A DNA stretch of 64,000 nucleotides, taken from NCBI RefSeq assembly GCF_910592395.1, contig NC_088317.1, forward strand, positions 4,588,001-4,652,000, written 5' to 3'. Origin of the DNA: Lineus longissimus (taxonomy: Eukaryota > Nemertea > Pilidiophora > Heteronemertea > Lineidae). Shown piece by piece: positions 40,223-53,127 of the stretch. Position 1 is the first letter of the stretch. Every line of letters starts with the position of its first letter. A program made the position numbers and the translations under genes. The notes beneath the pieces are model-generated. The model was not told the origin of the DNA and did no database searches. It saw only the letters and a program-made list of their open reading frames with translations.

Positions 40223-42237
40223 TTAAATAATACTGGTTAGTCCTGATATGACGTCCGAGGCGTCGAAGGCAGCGTTGACCTCACCGGTGAGATGACTTGA
40301 AGGCGTCGGCGTTAGGCCCGGGAGAGACAGGTCCAGGCTGTCGTCGCTGTCATCATCGATGCCAGACGAGGAGTCTTCCATGGTGTACTCGCGGAAAACC
40401 GGCGCGTCTGTCGCAGCCTGACTGTTGTCATTCTCTGTGGCCGACCCGTTGTCGGCTGGAATGATTCGACTGGCGATTTCAGGTGGGATGACATCGGGCC
40501 TTGGATCGGGTACGTCAGGATACAGGACTTGCATCACTCTCGGGGTGCGCGGGATTTTCATAGCACTGCTTGGGTTTGAACGTTTTACCGTGCGGATGGT
40601 GCGCCCAGAAATGGCAGAATCTACTATCGTCTGCGCTTTAGTGTCGTCATCAATATTCCTATTGCCGTCATCGGCTGCATCTTTGAGTAATGGCTGCGTC
40701 TGCAGCTTCAGTTTCTTTGATGTGATCCTAATCCTATCTTTGATGGTGGGTTTCTTCGCCACTTTTGGTGGGACGTTGTGTTTTATTTCGAGAAATTTCT
40801 TGTTCGTCAACCAGCTGAGTTTTGCGATGGCGCTGCGGTGCTGGTGGAGTGTGTTGATGAATTCGTTGACTTCTTTCAGAGTTTTCAACGTCTTGAACTT
40901 CCTGAGCAACCTCGGTTCAATTCCTTTGATATATTCCTCAAAACCGACATCATCTGAAAAGAATTGTGGAAATGAAAATCAGTTTCTATTAAGGGTGCCT
41001 TAGGGTGCTATGTCAATGTGGGAAGGTATAGGGTGCCCTGGGGGCAGCGGAAGGCCTGTAGTGGATCACGTCCCCTAAGGCCCTACTTACCCTTTTCTTC
41101 CACTACTTTCCCAAGCGCCGCCTTCATGTTTCTCTGCTCCTGTTCCACCACAGTAATCTGTCGGTCGAGCATCTCGATGTTGTGCACGGTCGCCTTGAAT
41201 TCCTCTTGCAAGACACTTAACTTCTTCTGTTCCTTCTTGAGGACATGCTGACGTCGCCTTTGAAAAAGGAAGAAGAACCTGTGCATGCAGTACCACACTA
41301 CCTAACCCAGTACCGATGAACGGATACAACGCTAACTAACCGACATTAAGATTATGATGATGATCAACCACCCGGCGAATGGCAATGAGGCTTTGGTATT
41401 CTTACCTGCAGAGGACGAGGTGGACATCTCGACACTCACGTGTCTCCTGCCGCTCTTGGCGCACTCTCTCAATAGTTTCCTACCGGAAAAATTGAAATTA
41501 TAAAAAGATACAGCGTCGTCGACGGTAACTTTACCATCCAATCACAACAAGTTTTAGGCTCAATATGAGATACATTAATGAGGGTCTGTCGGGTGAGACT
41601 AAAGCTGTGATCCCTTGTTGTAGGCCTACCTGTCGAGTGTCTATGTCAGGGGTCATCCTGATATTCAGTTTTTCCACTCCTACATCATATAGGCCCACAA
41701 AAATATTAAGGGGCGGTTATATGACTCGTGGATGACTTTGGTGGACAGTCACAGTTGCCTGATATTGGACTCCATAACACCGTTTTTTCAGTAGGTTTCA
41801 GCGCCGGTAATAGTTAAACTGATAATGATGCTGATAAATTCATCTGTCACAAGACGAGACACTCACAATTTGGGCCGTCTTAGCTTTGCTGATCTCACCT
41901 GAAGCGAACTGTTGATATTGCTTCCCAGGTTAGCCATTGCAAGGCCTGCATTGGACTGAGGAGGGGGCCGTGCCGGCTGTTCGACGACCGCGCTGTGACA
42001 AACCAATGAAATGGGCATCGTCTCTTCTTTTTCCTCCACGTCATGTAACAACGCTTCTGGAACTGGCGCAAGAGGACTGAACGCTGCTGAAATGCTACTG
42101 CTTGAATGCTTGTTTCTCAGCACTGCATCAATGTCCAGTGGTTCCGAATCTCTCTTTGGCCTTTCGCGTCGAATTTTCCTGAAGAAATTCATTGAAAAAC
42201 ACTTTTTGTCATTGTGAATTGAAACGCATTCTTGCAT
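40223..42237 (-). CDS. Unrecognised coiled-coil protein, four or more exons
   Basis: Family not recognised. Exons 42237-41899, 41479-41406, 41257-41091 and 40953-40223 join in phase for 436 residues. The 5' end is uncertain: I used the ATG at 42237 after a possible acceptor, but another acceptor at 42180-42179 could start this exon at 42178 with unknown exons upstream. The middle (about residues 110-200; LQETIERVRQERQE, LKKEQKKLSVLQEEF, EMLDRQITVVEQEQRNMKAAL) is a charged heptad-like coiled coil. A basic region containing LRKFKTLKTLKEVNEFINTL follows. The tail is acidic and Ser/Asp-rich (SSSGIDDDSDDSLDL). The codon-phase agreement across three introns supports a real gene. A structural or scaffold role is plausible but unproven. 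Confidence 0.7.
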
Positions 42238-42912
42238 ACTTCTCCGTCTGAAGACAGTTCTTGATCGTGACGTCAGCTTGTATTGACGTTCTGTCGTTGA
42301 CGCCAGATGGCAATAGCGCCCGTCGCCGTGTTGCGACGCTTTTGACAATTTACTGCGCATCCAACTACTGGTGGGAAGATTCTCCGGCGAAGGAACACAT
42401 GCTATCATCGAGAACGAATGATATCACTCTCTGTGATTATCTAATGATTATCAAGTGGCTTGGCACAGGCCTAAGCCTTTGTCATAAATATCGAGGCCTA
42501 CATGTATTTGAGTGTTTGTTTTGAGACCAATGTCACACTTTTTTGGGCAGTTGATTCCGCGTGGACGATCAGCAGTAGCCTCACGCCCGTCCTATTCTCC
42601 TCCGCTAATGACCTGCAGTGCCAACGATGAATGATTTTGTGTCTCCCGCCGCTCAGCCCCTTAGGCTAAGAACGTCTTTTCTCAGGGGGTCTCCTCCTGA
42701 CATACCTGATGGAAGTCTCCAGCACTAAGTAGGTAGACTACCGCCGGGGGGCAGTTCATTGCGTAGGGTGTGGAACAAGGTCGGTCCACTGCATCCGGAG
42801 TGTCTACCAGTAGTTTTTTAGGCTAATCTATTGTTACAATGTGGTTCCAGATTGTGTGTTGGTGATACTGAGAAATAATAGGGGCAAAGAAATATGCTGC
42901 AATTTGAGACTT

Positions 42913-42994
42913 CCTGACAGATATTGACCAATCAGAAAAGAGCTAGCGCGGCCATGATTACATACAAGGGTTTGATTGGTCAAAACCTGTCATC
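42913..42994. repeat. Short inverted repeat resembling the 28.4 kb foldback
   Basis: Left arm cctgacagatattgaccaatca and right arm tgattggtcaaaacctgtca pair with a loop of about 35 bp. The gaccaatca / tgattggtc core is shared with the foldback at 28428-28529. Confidence 0.6.
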
Positions 42995-45900
42995 CCGGCC
43001 CGATGAAGTGTATCGGCCGTGGTCCGAGTGATGGATGGGGTCCTTGTCTCTGATGCGACAGGAGTCTCCCCTTAACCAGACTTAACGGGATTACCAGCTG
43101 ATTTAGCTGCATAGATTGGGCAGCTTTGTGGGAATATCTACGAAGGACGATCAGCAATGATCAAGTCATTTCCTGATGAAGTCTTGCAGTACACAGAATT
43201 TTCTTGGAAGAACATTGGTTTTCGAACTTCGCTTGTGAGATAGTTTTCAAAATTCTCTAGGTCTTGCCCTTGTTTATTTCTTCTCTTTGGAAGGTCTGAC
43301 TTCGCTTTATGTTAACGTTGAAAAGAAATCGATAGGCCTATCAAGTAAGAGCTATAACGCAAATTTATGACACTAACTTTTTTATTGGCCGAAAAAGTCA
43401 TTGTGGCATCTAAGTGAAAATCGAAATCAGTCTCGTTTGCAATCCACAGCCCGTCATACAAAAATAGATCGATTTCTTCGAGAAGCCACCACTTCGTGAG
43501 TTCCAGATGCCGCCTCGCTGATCCGCCGTGGACCCCGCACGAGCCACGAGACAATCACCCTCTCCCCTAAATCACAGCGAGTGCATCCAACCAAGCATCT
43601 CTAAATTGGTCTCTGTCTTCCTTTGACGATTTCGCCTAATTCAATAAAACAGTCTCTTTGAACCCTAATCGCTTCCTTTATCTCTCGCCCAGCGTGCCCA
43701 TCGCATCCCATAACCCCGGGCCATCCATTTCACATCTTTTCAAATTTCTTAATGTTCACATTAAGGACTTTATGCATGTCGAACCATGAATAGGAAGATG
43801 GAGTTGCCTGTGAATAGACTGGCGAGGCATGCCAGAAGAATCTCGGCCTATCAATATCGCACAATACTCTCTTCATTATCACCGATCATGCGAACTGTTA
43901 CCGCGATCATTTAGTTTGAATGGTAAGGATCCAGAACTCCTGGCTTCTTTTATGCCAAAGCAGCTCTAAAATAACATCAAACTAAATGCAAGCATTGCGT
44001 GAGCACAGTTCTAATTCGCCATCATCGTCCAGTTTGAATGGAAAGGCTCACTGGTTTCACCAGACATTTCATTAGGATTTGTATAACCGCTGGTTCTGAT
44101 TCTGAAGTAGTCCAACCAACAGTTTCTATGTGCTCGTCCATGTTCTGTATCTTATTTTCGTTTCACTTTAAGATCTATGGTAAAATACAGTTTGAGTTGC
44201 TGGCTTCTTTTCTTAAGAAGCACTTAATCCGTATTTATAGGTTTGTCAGTTAGAATAGTAAAAGCTAAGAAAAAGCGGCTAGCTTCTATTCTGCAAGCAC
44301 TATCTACCCGTTTGTCTGGTTCTGTTATCAAGAGTCAATTACGTTATTTCCTCCTGCCAAAAGCCACCTGCCAGTTTGAATACTGCTGGTTTCTAATTCT
44401 CAAGAGGCAGGTCTATCCTTTGCCAGTTTGAATGCTAAAGCTTAAGAACTGCTGGCTTCTATCTCAAGAACCAGTCACATCCTTTGCCATTTCCAATGGA
44501 ATGCAGCAGTTCCAACAACAATTTTAATTGTAAATGTTTAGAGCTGCCGGCTTTAATTCCCTTAAACAGCAATCCCCGATTTGTTACTAGCAAACCACAA
44601 TAACTGGGCGTTATCTCCGCAATACGCGCAAATAAATCATTGTCCGCAGGATGAACAATATTGTAGCCATTATTCAAGAGAATCAGAGCCCGTTTCTAAA
44701 TTTCCGACTCGATGATGAACATGATCAATGAGAAACGGAAAAATATGTGAGGGATCATCTCAGAATTGCTTGATTCCATGAGAATCTCTCTCTGAACCTC
44801 TTCCCCCCCTAAAATGATGAAAAGTAAAGATGTCTGGCATCAGCATCATATTTGGATGATCACAAAAACTTGAATTGAAGAGTATATAATTGGGTAGGGA
44901 AATGGCTGACCCCCCCTTCCGCAAATGAAAAATATCTTTCGTGGCAACAAGCAATTTTGAAATGATCCCAACTGTCGTGTTTTGTCAGCCAAGCTATGAT
45001 ATGGTAACAATGCGAACTGGCACCATGAAGTTTGATTTCGTTTGTCGGATGTAAGACTATTGTTGCTGATATCGACGATGTCATGGATGGTATAGCAGTA
45101 TGATTCACGAGTGCTCAATGGTCTACAGCGCATCTTTCTACACGTTAATAGTTCAGATAAGTACAGTGTGTAGAATTACGCACTGACTTATACTGGGCCC
45201 AGTTGCTCAATCGACGTTAGAGGGAAACACCAGCGTCCGCTCAGATTAGCGTCATCTCCTTCAGTAAATTTAATTTACAGTAGTTTCGTTCGGACCTTTT
45301 TGTCTTTCATTTTAGTTGTACTTTCGCGGTGTCAGATGAACCATACCTCCTGTTCATGATCAATTCCTTAAATTTGAAAAATACCTTGGATTTCTTGTGA
45401 AGGTGGTGTAGTCCAAGGTCAAACATAGTCTTCCTATGGAGGTTGGGGGAGGGACGAGGCTGGAGTGTAACTGATCCTATAAATGGTACACATTTCTATT
45501 CTATCTTTCAATAACAAGTAGGGTTTATGGCTATAGGGCTCAAAGGTGTAGCATTGGCGGTACACAGTACATCAATTGGTCCAGTCGAATGCTCGGAGAA
45601 CGTATGCAACATCAACAATCAATCATTTATTTCAACATAGATATTTCTCAATCTTTCTGATACAATTCCCCTTTCTTACGAACACAAGCAGTACTATTTT
45701 AAACACCAATTTCACATATCATTACAGGGAAGGCTGCAACAATCCATGTAAATCAAACCTTTTGTGGCGACTCCAACAGAAATGAGCTTCTCACTAGGGA
45801 ACAGAACGGGAACAACCAAGTCTTTATTCAGCAGTCTCATGCAGATTTCACTTTCATTGTAAGAAAATCCAGTTCTCCCATTCCTTCAACAAAAGAGAAA

Positions 45901-46297
45901 TATTTCTATAACAGTCATTATTGCTGTACTATTGTATGAAGTAAAATGAGTTGAGCGATGATATTGATAGTCGTGGCTTATATTGTTGGTAATATCGATC
46001 AGATTTGAAAGCGCCATCTTATGGTTCGCCATATCTGTTCCAATGTGTTCCTTTCCCAGAGACCGACTTGGCCGTCACGTTCTCGATGCTCTGCTCCGGC
46101 GCTGGCACTCTAGACCGGCCTGGCCCGTCCCACTACAAGCATCCAATGGACCCCCCATCGTCCATTGAGGCCTGATCAGCTTGGATAAGCTAGCATTGGC
46201 TTTTCTTGTTCATCACTTTAGGCGAGGGCTGTCCACAAGGTTCATATTGCCATAGCCTGGCTATTAGAGGCGAAGAAAATCACCACCTGATGTGAAA
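42995..46297. other. Gene-poor spacer with weak degenerate repeats
   Basis: No coding exon recognised. From about 43920 to 44560, phrases such as gctggcttcttt, cagtttgaatg and cctttgcca recur irregularly, suggesting an ancient satellite of roughly 90 bp. The rest shows nothing I can name. Confidence 0.45.
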
Positions 46298-46370
46298 ACC
46301 TCTGTGGTTCAACGGTTAGAATGCTGGACTTTCGTCCTGGTGGTCACGGGTTCGATTCCCCGTGCATCCA
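46298..46370 (+). pseudogene. tRNA-Glu-like pseudogene or SINE head
   Basis: tggttcaacggttagaatgc forms a good D-arm, the anticodon position reads TTC (Glu), and gggttcgattcccc is a B-box, with a T-run 8 bases downstream. The acceptor arms do not pair, the anticodon stem has mismatches and the T-arm carries an extra C. It is therefore not a working tRNA gene. Confidence 0.6.
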
Positions 46371-47097
46371 CAACATTATTTTTTCTTCATTTACTTTTTT
46401 TCTTCAAACATGTACATAAAGTATTATTAGTATTATTAGTATTATCATTATCAATATGATTTTTTCTACTTACAACCCCCTGATTCCGGACTTTATAAAC
46501 TGAAGAACACACACTGATTTCAGACTGCAACAACTGATTGTAACTGTCGAATTTCCTAGACATGTCCAAAACCTCATCATAACACTTCGTTATAAGTGAT
46601 AAGCATTCAGTCTCTTGCTACATCGAGGAGGCGCATGGAGGCGATTAGGTGCATTTCCCTCCTTGTCACATAAATCCCACACCCAAGTTCTCCCTCTAAA
46701 TCATAGTGAGCTATATCAATACGATAAACGAAGTATGCAGACTTGACTCTAACTTAAGTGCAAATCCGCCATGCTGACATCATCGGTTCCACAAACTTTA
46801 TCTTTATGAAAGTTTTCTAATAGCGTCAAGAATGTCAACGCAACGGACGGCAAAGTCGAAGAGATGAAGTGAAAACTGATATGAACAGTTTATGGTCTTC
46901 ACTGACGATTTAGCATCCATTGGATGCTTTTGAAGCCAGCAAACGGTTTGAACGTCCGTTGGACTATGAGCGTTCACATCAGCAATCGCGGTAAACCTTG
47001 GAGATGGTCCCTCGTTCGTACGGATATCCATAGAAAAAGCGCACGCGCCACTTTTCCTAAATGTTGACTCTGATGCAAAACCACCCCCAAGTCCCAA

Positions 47098-47175
47098 GGA
47101 GCGAAACGACTACGATTTGGAGCGAAACGACTACGACTTGGAGCGAAACGATTTCGATTTGGAGCGAAATGACTG
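47098..47175. repeat. 21-bp tandem repeat, about four copies
   Basis: Copies of ggagcgaaacgactacgattt with one or two changes each; degraded further copies run to about 47205. Confidence 0.85.
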
Positions 47176-48149
47176 GGGGCGAAAAGATCATGGAGCGAGA
47201 CGACCGCAATTCCGTTCCCGCTGGCCTGTGCTTACCAAGATCAGAGACCTGCTATCACAATGGAAAAGGAAACACAATTGATAAGTCTCGGCAAAATCAA
47301 CACATTTCACAAAAGATCAAAGATTTTTGACATAAAGCTTTTCTATGGCGAAAGTTTCTTCTTCAAGCTCTCTCATTATGAAACAGTCGCTTTGATCGGC
47401 GGTGAACATTTAGATATCGATTTTGATTCTATGGAGGCATGGCTATAAACACCAGGGGCAAAGTGTACCCTTAACCCTTCAAGCCTGGATTGACTACAGA
47501 TTTCTTGCTCATTAAGTAATTCCTTTCGATCATTAGTCGGCGCAGCTAACATGGCCGCCACGGCAGCCATTTGTTTTCGTATCCGTTGATGAGTGGACGA
47601 ATTTCGAACGGTTTGACAATTTCTTCCATTTTTTCTGGACTTGGGGTCACTAGATGAATGTTCTCCTTGATAATATGACGCTTTTGCAGCCAACTTTGAT
47701 TACATTTCCGCTGATTAACAAACCATAAATATGTCAATACCATGCGTGGGGCCGCAGTTCTGTCACAAGACAAGGTTCAGCTTGTGTCTCGCCCCAGGTT
47801 GATGGCAGCGCCACTCTTGTTATGTCGACAGTCATTGGTCAGAATCATTGAGTGTAGAAAAGGTCTGTCGGAATTAACCGATCAAAAATCTTCTTACAAC
47901 AGGATACTTTGCAACCACTTCCATCGAGGAATGAAGCAACGTTGCCTCGCCACAACCAATGGCAATTGACCCCACAACATCCGGGTATTTCAGAGCATGG
48001 CTATCACGGGATCTATTGTTGTTCTAATGGTAACTAACTTCGATTGTCCAATACTTCAACATTTGATTTCCCCAGTCCCCTCGGCACCGAGTCCAACGTG
48101 AATGCCTCCTGAGAAGGCTTTGACAACGCTCATAAATGAGTTTCCCCTT

Positions 48150-48260
48150 GGCTCGCATCTCGCACGCATCGGCGGCCATCTTGAATCCGCCATGAAAGAA
48201 CCAACGAGTGGAATGCACCGAGGGAGCCCGCAACCTATTTGTAACCACACACAAGTGTGC
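48150..48260. promoter_or_regulatory. Candidate promoter with YY1 consensus
   Basis: ggcggccatcttgaatccgccatg (split here as ggcggccatcttg at 48171-48183 and a second ccgccat) contains the classic GCCATCTTG element. The surrounding 150 bp is locally CpG-richer. No gene could be attached. Confidence 0.35.
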
Positions 48261-49487
48261 ATTTATATTTCATAGCCATACGTCAGGATCTATAGCCCAA
48301 GCATGCAAGGCCTGTAAAACAAATCACCACTCCCGTGAGGACGGAGAAAGCGACAATTGCACGTATTGTAGTTTGACAATATCCTTCAACAATGGTCGGA
48401 GGCAATTTTCTTGGCTTTTGTCGTACGCGAATGTTTTATTCATGCTATTGACAAATGCACTGTTTTACAATGTACGTTCGTGATAAGTGGGCGTAAGGAA
48501 GCATTCACTGCGATCTAAGCCTTGATTTAAATGTATTCCTTTACAAGAAAATATCAACAGCGGGCGAGTTTGCTTGACGTACTGTCAGTGTCGAAAGTAA
48601 CTGTTCCTGTTCCAGTTTTAAGTGCTTTTCCAAAGGATCCTTGTTCAAGGCGTATTGACGTCCCAGAAACTACTGGGTAACCGCAAAAGGCCTTACAACT
48701 CGAACGGAAGGCATTGGACCTTTTTCCAGCCGACTTCTCCTTCGAGTACGAAGTGTCACCCTTTCACCTGAGTCATCTTCCCCTCTCTTGATCCCGATCA
48801 CTCTTTTGTTGGTTTCCGCCTGCCACCCAGCAGCCTGATGTCATTCCACTGCACGAACTCATGTTTTGAATGGCATATATCATGTAATTTGTTAAGTACG
48901 ACAGTGGTGACATTTCATTTTTTACACCTCTTACTTTTCTGTTGGAATTATTTCGAGGAGCGTTTCTTGCCCTTGTGCTGCTTACGGTACACGACAATAA
49001 AACACGTGATTCATATTTGAAAAGTACATGTGTTATATTTCCCTTTAGAATTTAGATATTTTTGCAGTAGAAAAACTCGTACGCTGAAGGACTGCTTTTC
49101 TCAATGATTGGAAATATTGAAGCGGTCGAGACACAGCGTCAACAACGATTGAGAGTGCTCCCTTGAGACATCATCCTGATAGTATCAGGCCATTTCAGTC
49201 GATATACTTACTCCCTTAATGCGTAAGGAGAAGTCGTGTTGTAGGCCCTGTTTGCTAGAGGATATTGAGACGCTGGCCCAGGTGATATTATTCAAAAGGA
49301 GATTTGGGGCCTGCTTCATAGACAAATGTGAACATGTAAACAGACTCCCACCTGCGTACGCCAAAGATCGTCAGTCGATACTGGTGTATGTAGACAATAA
49401 TAGCAAACAGTTGATGTCGTCATGCTGCATAATAAAATGCACTGAAACTTGTTATTGTACAGGTGAAATTTATATCATCATATTTGC

Positions 49488-49992
49488 CAGTTGGACACAA
49501 AACACCAGTTCCTTGTTTTCACCTACTAGTTGCCCATTGAACACAATACACCAGTACCATGTTTCATCATAATTGCCCATTGAACACAATACAAAACCAG
49601 TCTCATGCTTTCACCTGGTTTCCCGTTGAACACATTACACACGCCATAACTAGGTTTCCTCAAAGTTGCCCATTTGAACACAATACACCAGTACCATGTT
49701 TCCTCACAGCTGCCTATTGAACACAATACACCAGTACCATGTTTCCTACCAGTTGCCATTTGAACACAATACACCAGTACCATGTTTCCCAACAGCTACC
49801 TTTTGAACACAATTCACCAGTACCATGTTTCCTACCACTTGCCATTTGAACACAATACACCAGTACCATGTTTCCTCACAGTTGCCTTTTGAACACAATA
49901 CACCAGTACCATGTTACCCCCTGGTTGCCCTTTGGACTCAGCACGCCAGTTCTAGTTTCTCCCTAGTTGCCAGTTCAGCACAATACATCGGT
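49488..49992. repeat. 43-bp minisatellite, about eleven copies
   Basis: ccagtaccatgtttcct recurs at 49688, 49731 and 49774 (43-bp period) and throughout, joined by gttgcc..ttgaacacaataca. Outer copies are more diverged than central ones. Confidence 0.92.
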
Positions 49993-50919
49993 ACTTACAT
50001 CATTCCCTTTTGAATAGGGCAACTGGGGTCGTGTGTTCCTCCCTTGGCAGATAATGATAGACAATAATATCATTAAACTGAAAAGACGTATGATCGTAAT
50101 GCTCATATCTTGTAACTCAACAAAAGCCTGTTTTGCCTTAATCAGGCTGTATTCAGAGATGTTGTCAGTTGCATAGACTACACCACGCTGCACAGAAAGC
50201 GCTCCGTGTTTGATGAATGACTGTCATTAGGCGCCGATTCAAGACCCCTTGTTTGCCTCCGAGTCGTCAATGGTCGCCCAAGCCCCCTGACAATGGAAGA
50301 CCATCCCGTGTATAATTTCATAGCTCTCAGATAGAGCATCGGAGCCGTTTAATTCGATACTTGTCCTCGGAATGGGATAAATTCAAGTTTTAAAGCCATT
50401 TCTGAAAGACCAGCATTCATGAAACGAGGCCTTATTCTTCCTTGCTGAAAGAAGCCATCAAGCTCCTTTCATCGCAATCTCCAGTGACCAGGTCTGAAGG
50501 AGCTATTTATCATCACTTGTCGTTGAGTGTAAATATTGAGGACCCTGGGGTCGGAGATTGATTCGTAACGCAATAGTGAAAGGGCTATTGATGGTGAAAT
50601 TGCTGATGTTGAAAGGCAATGTACGGGACCAAGGGAGCTTGCCAAGTTATAGAACTGCCTGGTTACAAGACATGCGATGTGTTATCTGTGAACTCCATAA
50701 GTATAGATCGTATAAGGAAACTGGAGAAGAACCATTCTTGTAATAGAAGTAGAGATTGGTTTGAAACCTTTCCTCTGGTGCATCCGCTTGGCGATAGTTT
50801 GGGGTTCCTCGAAATAGACTTCGTCAGACTTAACTTTGACACGACAATAGTTCTCTACCATGGCCAAGACTTGACAAAGAACAGTGCCAGTGGATGGATA
50901 TTTTTTGAAAAATGATAAA
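49993..50919. other. Intergenic, nothing recognised
   Basis: No exon, RNA or repeat that I can support. Confidence 0.5.
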
Positions 50920-51190
50920 AATGTTTGTTAACAGCAGCACCGTCATCATTATCAGTATTATCATCATCATAATCAACAACATTAACATCATCGTCATCAT
51001 CAGCGACATTGAGATTGATATCGGCAGCGAGTCATCATCGTCATCATTAACATTGTCATCATCAGCAGCAGCATTGACATCAACATTGTCATCCGCAGCA
51101 TCAACAGCACTCATCATCATCATCATTATCATCAGCAGAAATATTATTAACATCATCTTCATCATCATCTTGAACGCCAACACCTCACTC
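50920..51190. repeat. CAT/ATC-rich trinucleotide tract
   Basis: About 270 bp dominated by atc, atc-agc and aac triplets. It stays open in frames on both strands, which explains the long low-complexity translations there. Confidence 0.9.
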
Positions 51191-52935
51191 TCGACCAGCA
51201 CCATCATTTGTAAGACAAAATACATCAGATTCATACACCCCCTAGGCACTGCGTATCGGTGAATGAAAATATAATGTTATCATTGACGCGGCTGTTACCA
51301 TTCTATGACCGTATCAGCCAGTCCTGCTTCTTGCGCAGGTCCCCCATTACTAAGTTGGTGACATGCCTCGCGGCATCTTTCGCTGATTAGCACTAACTGT
51401 AACCTGTACCTGCCTAGTCCGTGCGCTCGGGAATCTAGTCGATCAGGGATGACACGATCTGAGACAAAGTATGCGGACGGACATCGACTGGGGAACAAAG
51501 AGGGAAAATTCCGATGTTGATTCTCCATGGTGTGAATGCACTCACCAGATTCTCAATGCAGGTATTGAAGAGCCTTCTCTTCTTGAAACACTTGACATAA
51601 TAAATTGGTAAAGTCTTTTATTCCACATTCGGTTATCATCATGAACGTAGCGTTCAAATCATGGCGTCAATACCTTTTGTCATACTGAGTTCTTGATATA
51701 CTTCATATTTTCACAAATTGTTTCAAATATCGAGAGGCTGAGTATATATTGAAAGCAAATGGTGCCAGGATGCCTTCATTAGGCCTACCTGGCTGGTTTT
51801 TATCATGCATCTAGGTTCTTTCCGGAGTTTATCATGTCCTGTTTTACGTCCCTTCCTTCCCGTTCCAACTTCAACACCGCCCACCTCGCGCGCAGCCGGC
51901 AACTCCGTCGACCGTCGTCCAATATCATCAAATCGACCCGATCCCGTAATACGCGGAGCCGAGATCGCCCAACTCCCGGTAAAAGATCGTTGCAGCTATC
52001 GTGGCGGCATTGGGTCGTTAAGCATCACGAAGGGAGGACACGCGAGGTGGGTCGGACTGAGAGTTCATTAACGGTTAACGAAGTGATGGTTCGGGGCAGT
52101 GACAACACGGATAGTCACTCTCCGACTGGAGATGCGGTCTTCAGTGGTGTTTGATGCGCATGATATGGAAAGAAAATCTCAGCTAATGGATTTCACCGCG
52201 GGGATAGATCTGGATTATACCTTGTTGGATTACACTTCGGTCAAGGAAGTTATCTTTCTTGTTGGAAAGTACGAAATCGTCACATCATATGAGATGACCT
52301 GCAAACACATTGTTTGGTAGAGCTGGAAATATTTAAAGATGCCAAACAGTGCTATCTACTTCAGTTGCAACATAGCTTTGATTTTAATTTACAAAGCATA
52401 AGGCCTCGTTTTAGCCAATTCCTTATGCCAAGAGCGGTTAAGTTTCAAAAGTTCTCTCGCGGAGGAACGCCAGCAGGTGAATTGGTGCGGTAGTTCGCAA
52501 ATGGAGAGAATTGCGTACCACAGTTGGAATAAGGCAATCGTTGACTCGTTACATGGATTATTGTCTCGTCGAATGATCGACAACCAGGATGAAAGAATCA
52601 AATCTCGCTTCCAGGGCAGTTTCGCAGCGGAGTATCAATACAGTTAGCGTAGTGGCGAGTAACAGTTTGAGTATATCGTAACGTTAGTCTGATACGATGC
52701 CTGGAGCGTTCTTTGATAGCATGTCACTATCTTAGATCAAAGTGTGTGTGAATCCGTCTTTTGGACATTTTTGTAGTTTCGATTGACAAAGTTGTGTGTT
52801 GACGAAACTGTTACTGTGACGTCAGAGGGGAGATGATTCCGGCATGACCGTCGCCCCCCTCCCTCAAATACCCTCCGTAGTGGTGCTGGCGAAAGATTTG
52901 TCCATCAGGTTCTTACCCACTTTGGCAACATGGAT
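51191..52935. other. Intergenic with a CpG-richer stretch
   Basis: 51830-52150 is GC-richer, with open frames of about 90-105 codons in two plus-strand frames (51805-52071 and 51834-52154), but no domain or splice context. Possibly a CpG island or exon of an unknown gene. Confidence 0.35.
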
Positions 52936-53127
52936 TACCCTTTTTAATCCACTTCTAACCTACTCAATGGATTACCTGATCCACATCTAACTTACTCAAT
53001 GGATTACCTGTTTCATTCCACAACTAACTTAATACTCAATGGATTACCTGATCCACTTCTAACTTACTCAATGGATTATCTATTTCAATCCACTTCTAAC
53101 TTACTCAATGGATTACCTTATTCAAAA
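52936..53127. repeat. Alternating 31/40-bp tandem repeat
   Basis: cttactcaatggattacctg recurs at about 52960, 52991, 53031, 53062 and 53100. Spacing alternates between 31 and about 38-40 bp, because copies carry or lack a tttcattcc-type insert. Confidence 0.85.

Larger units (their letters stand above)
46371..49487. other. Spacer with a possible promoter, no gene assigned
   Basis: Holds the 21-bp repeat at 47098-47175 and a YY1-type site at 48172-48183. Open frames on the minus strand at 47376-47773 look mildly protein-like but no family or splice chain could be built. Confidence 0.4.

Noticed and set aside
40425-41003. 192-codon plus-strand frame opposite the coiled-coil gene
   Set aside because: Shadow of the minus-strand exon; the minus strand has phase-consistent exons and splice sites.
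50830-51262. Long Ile/Ser-rich and Met/Asp-rich frames
   Set aside because: Low-complexity trinucleotide tract, open on both strands.
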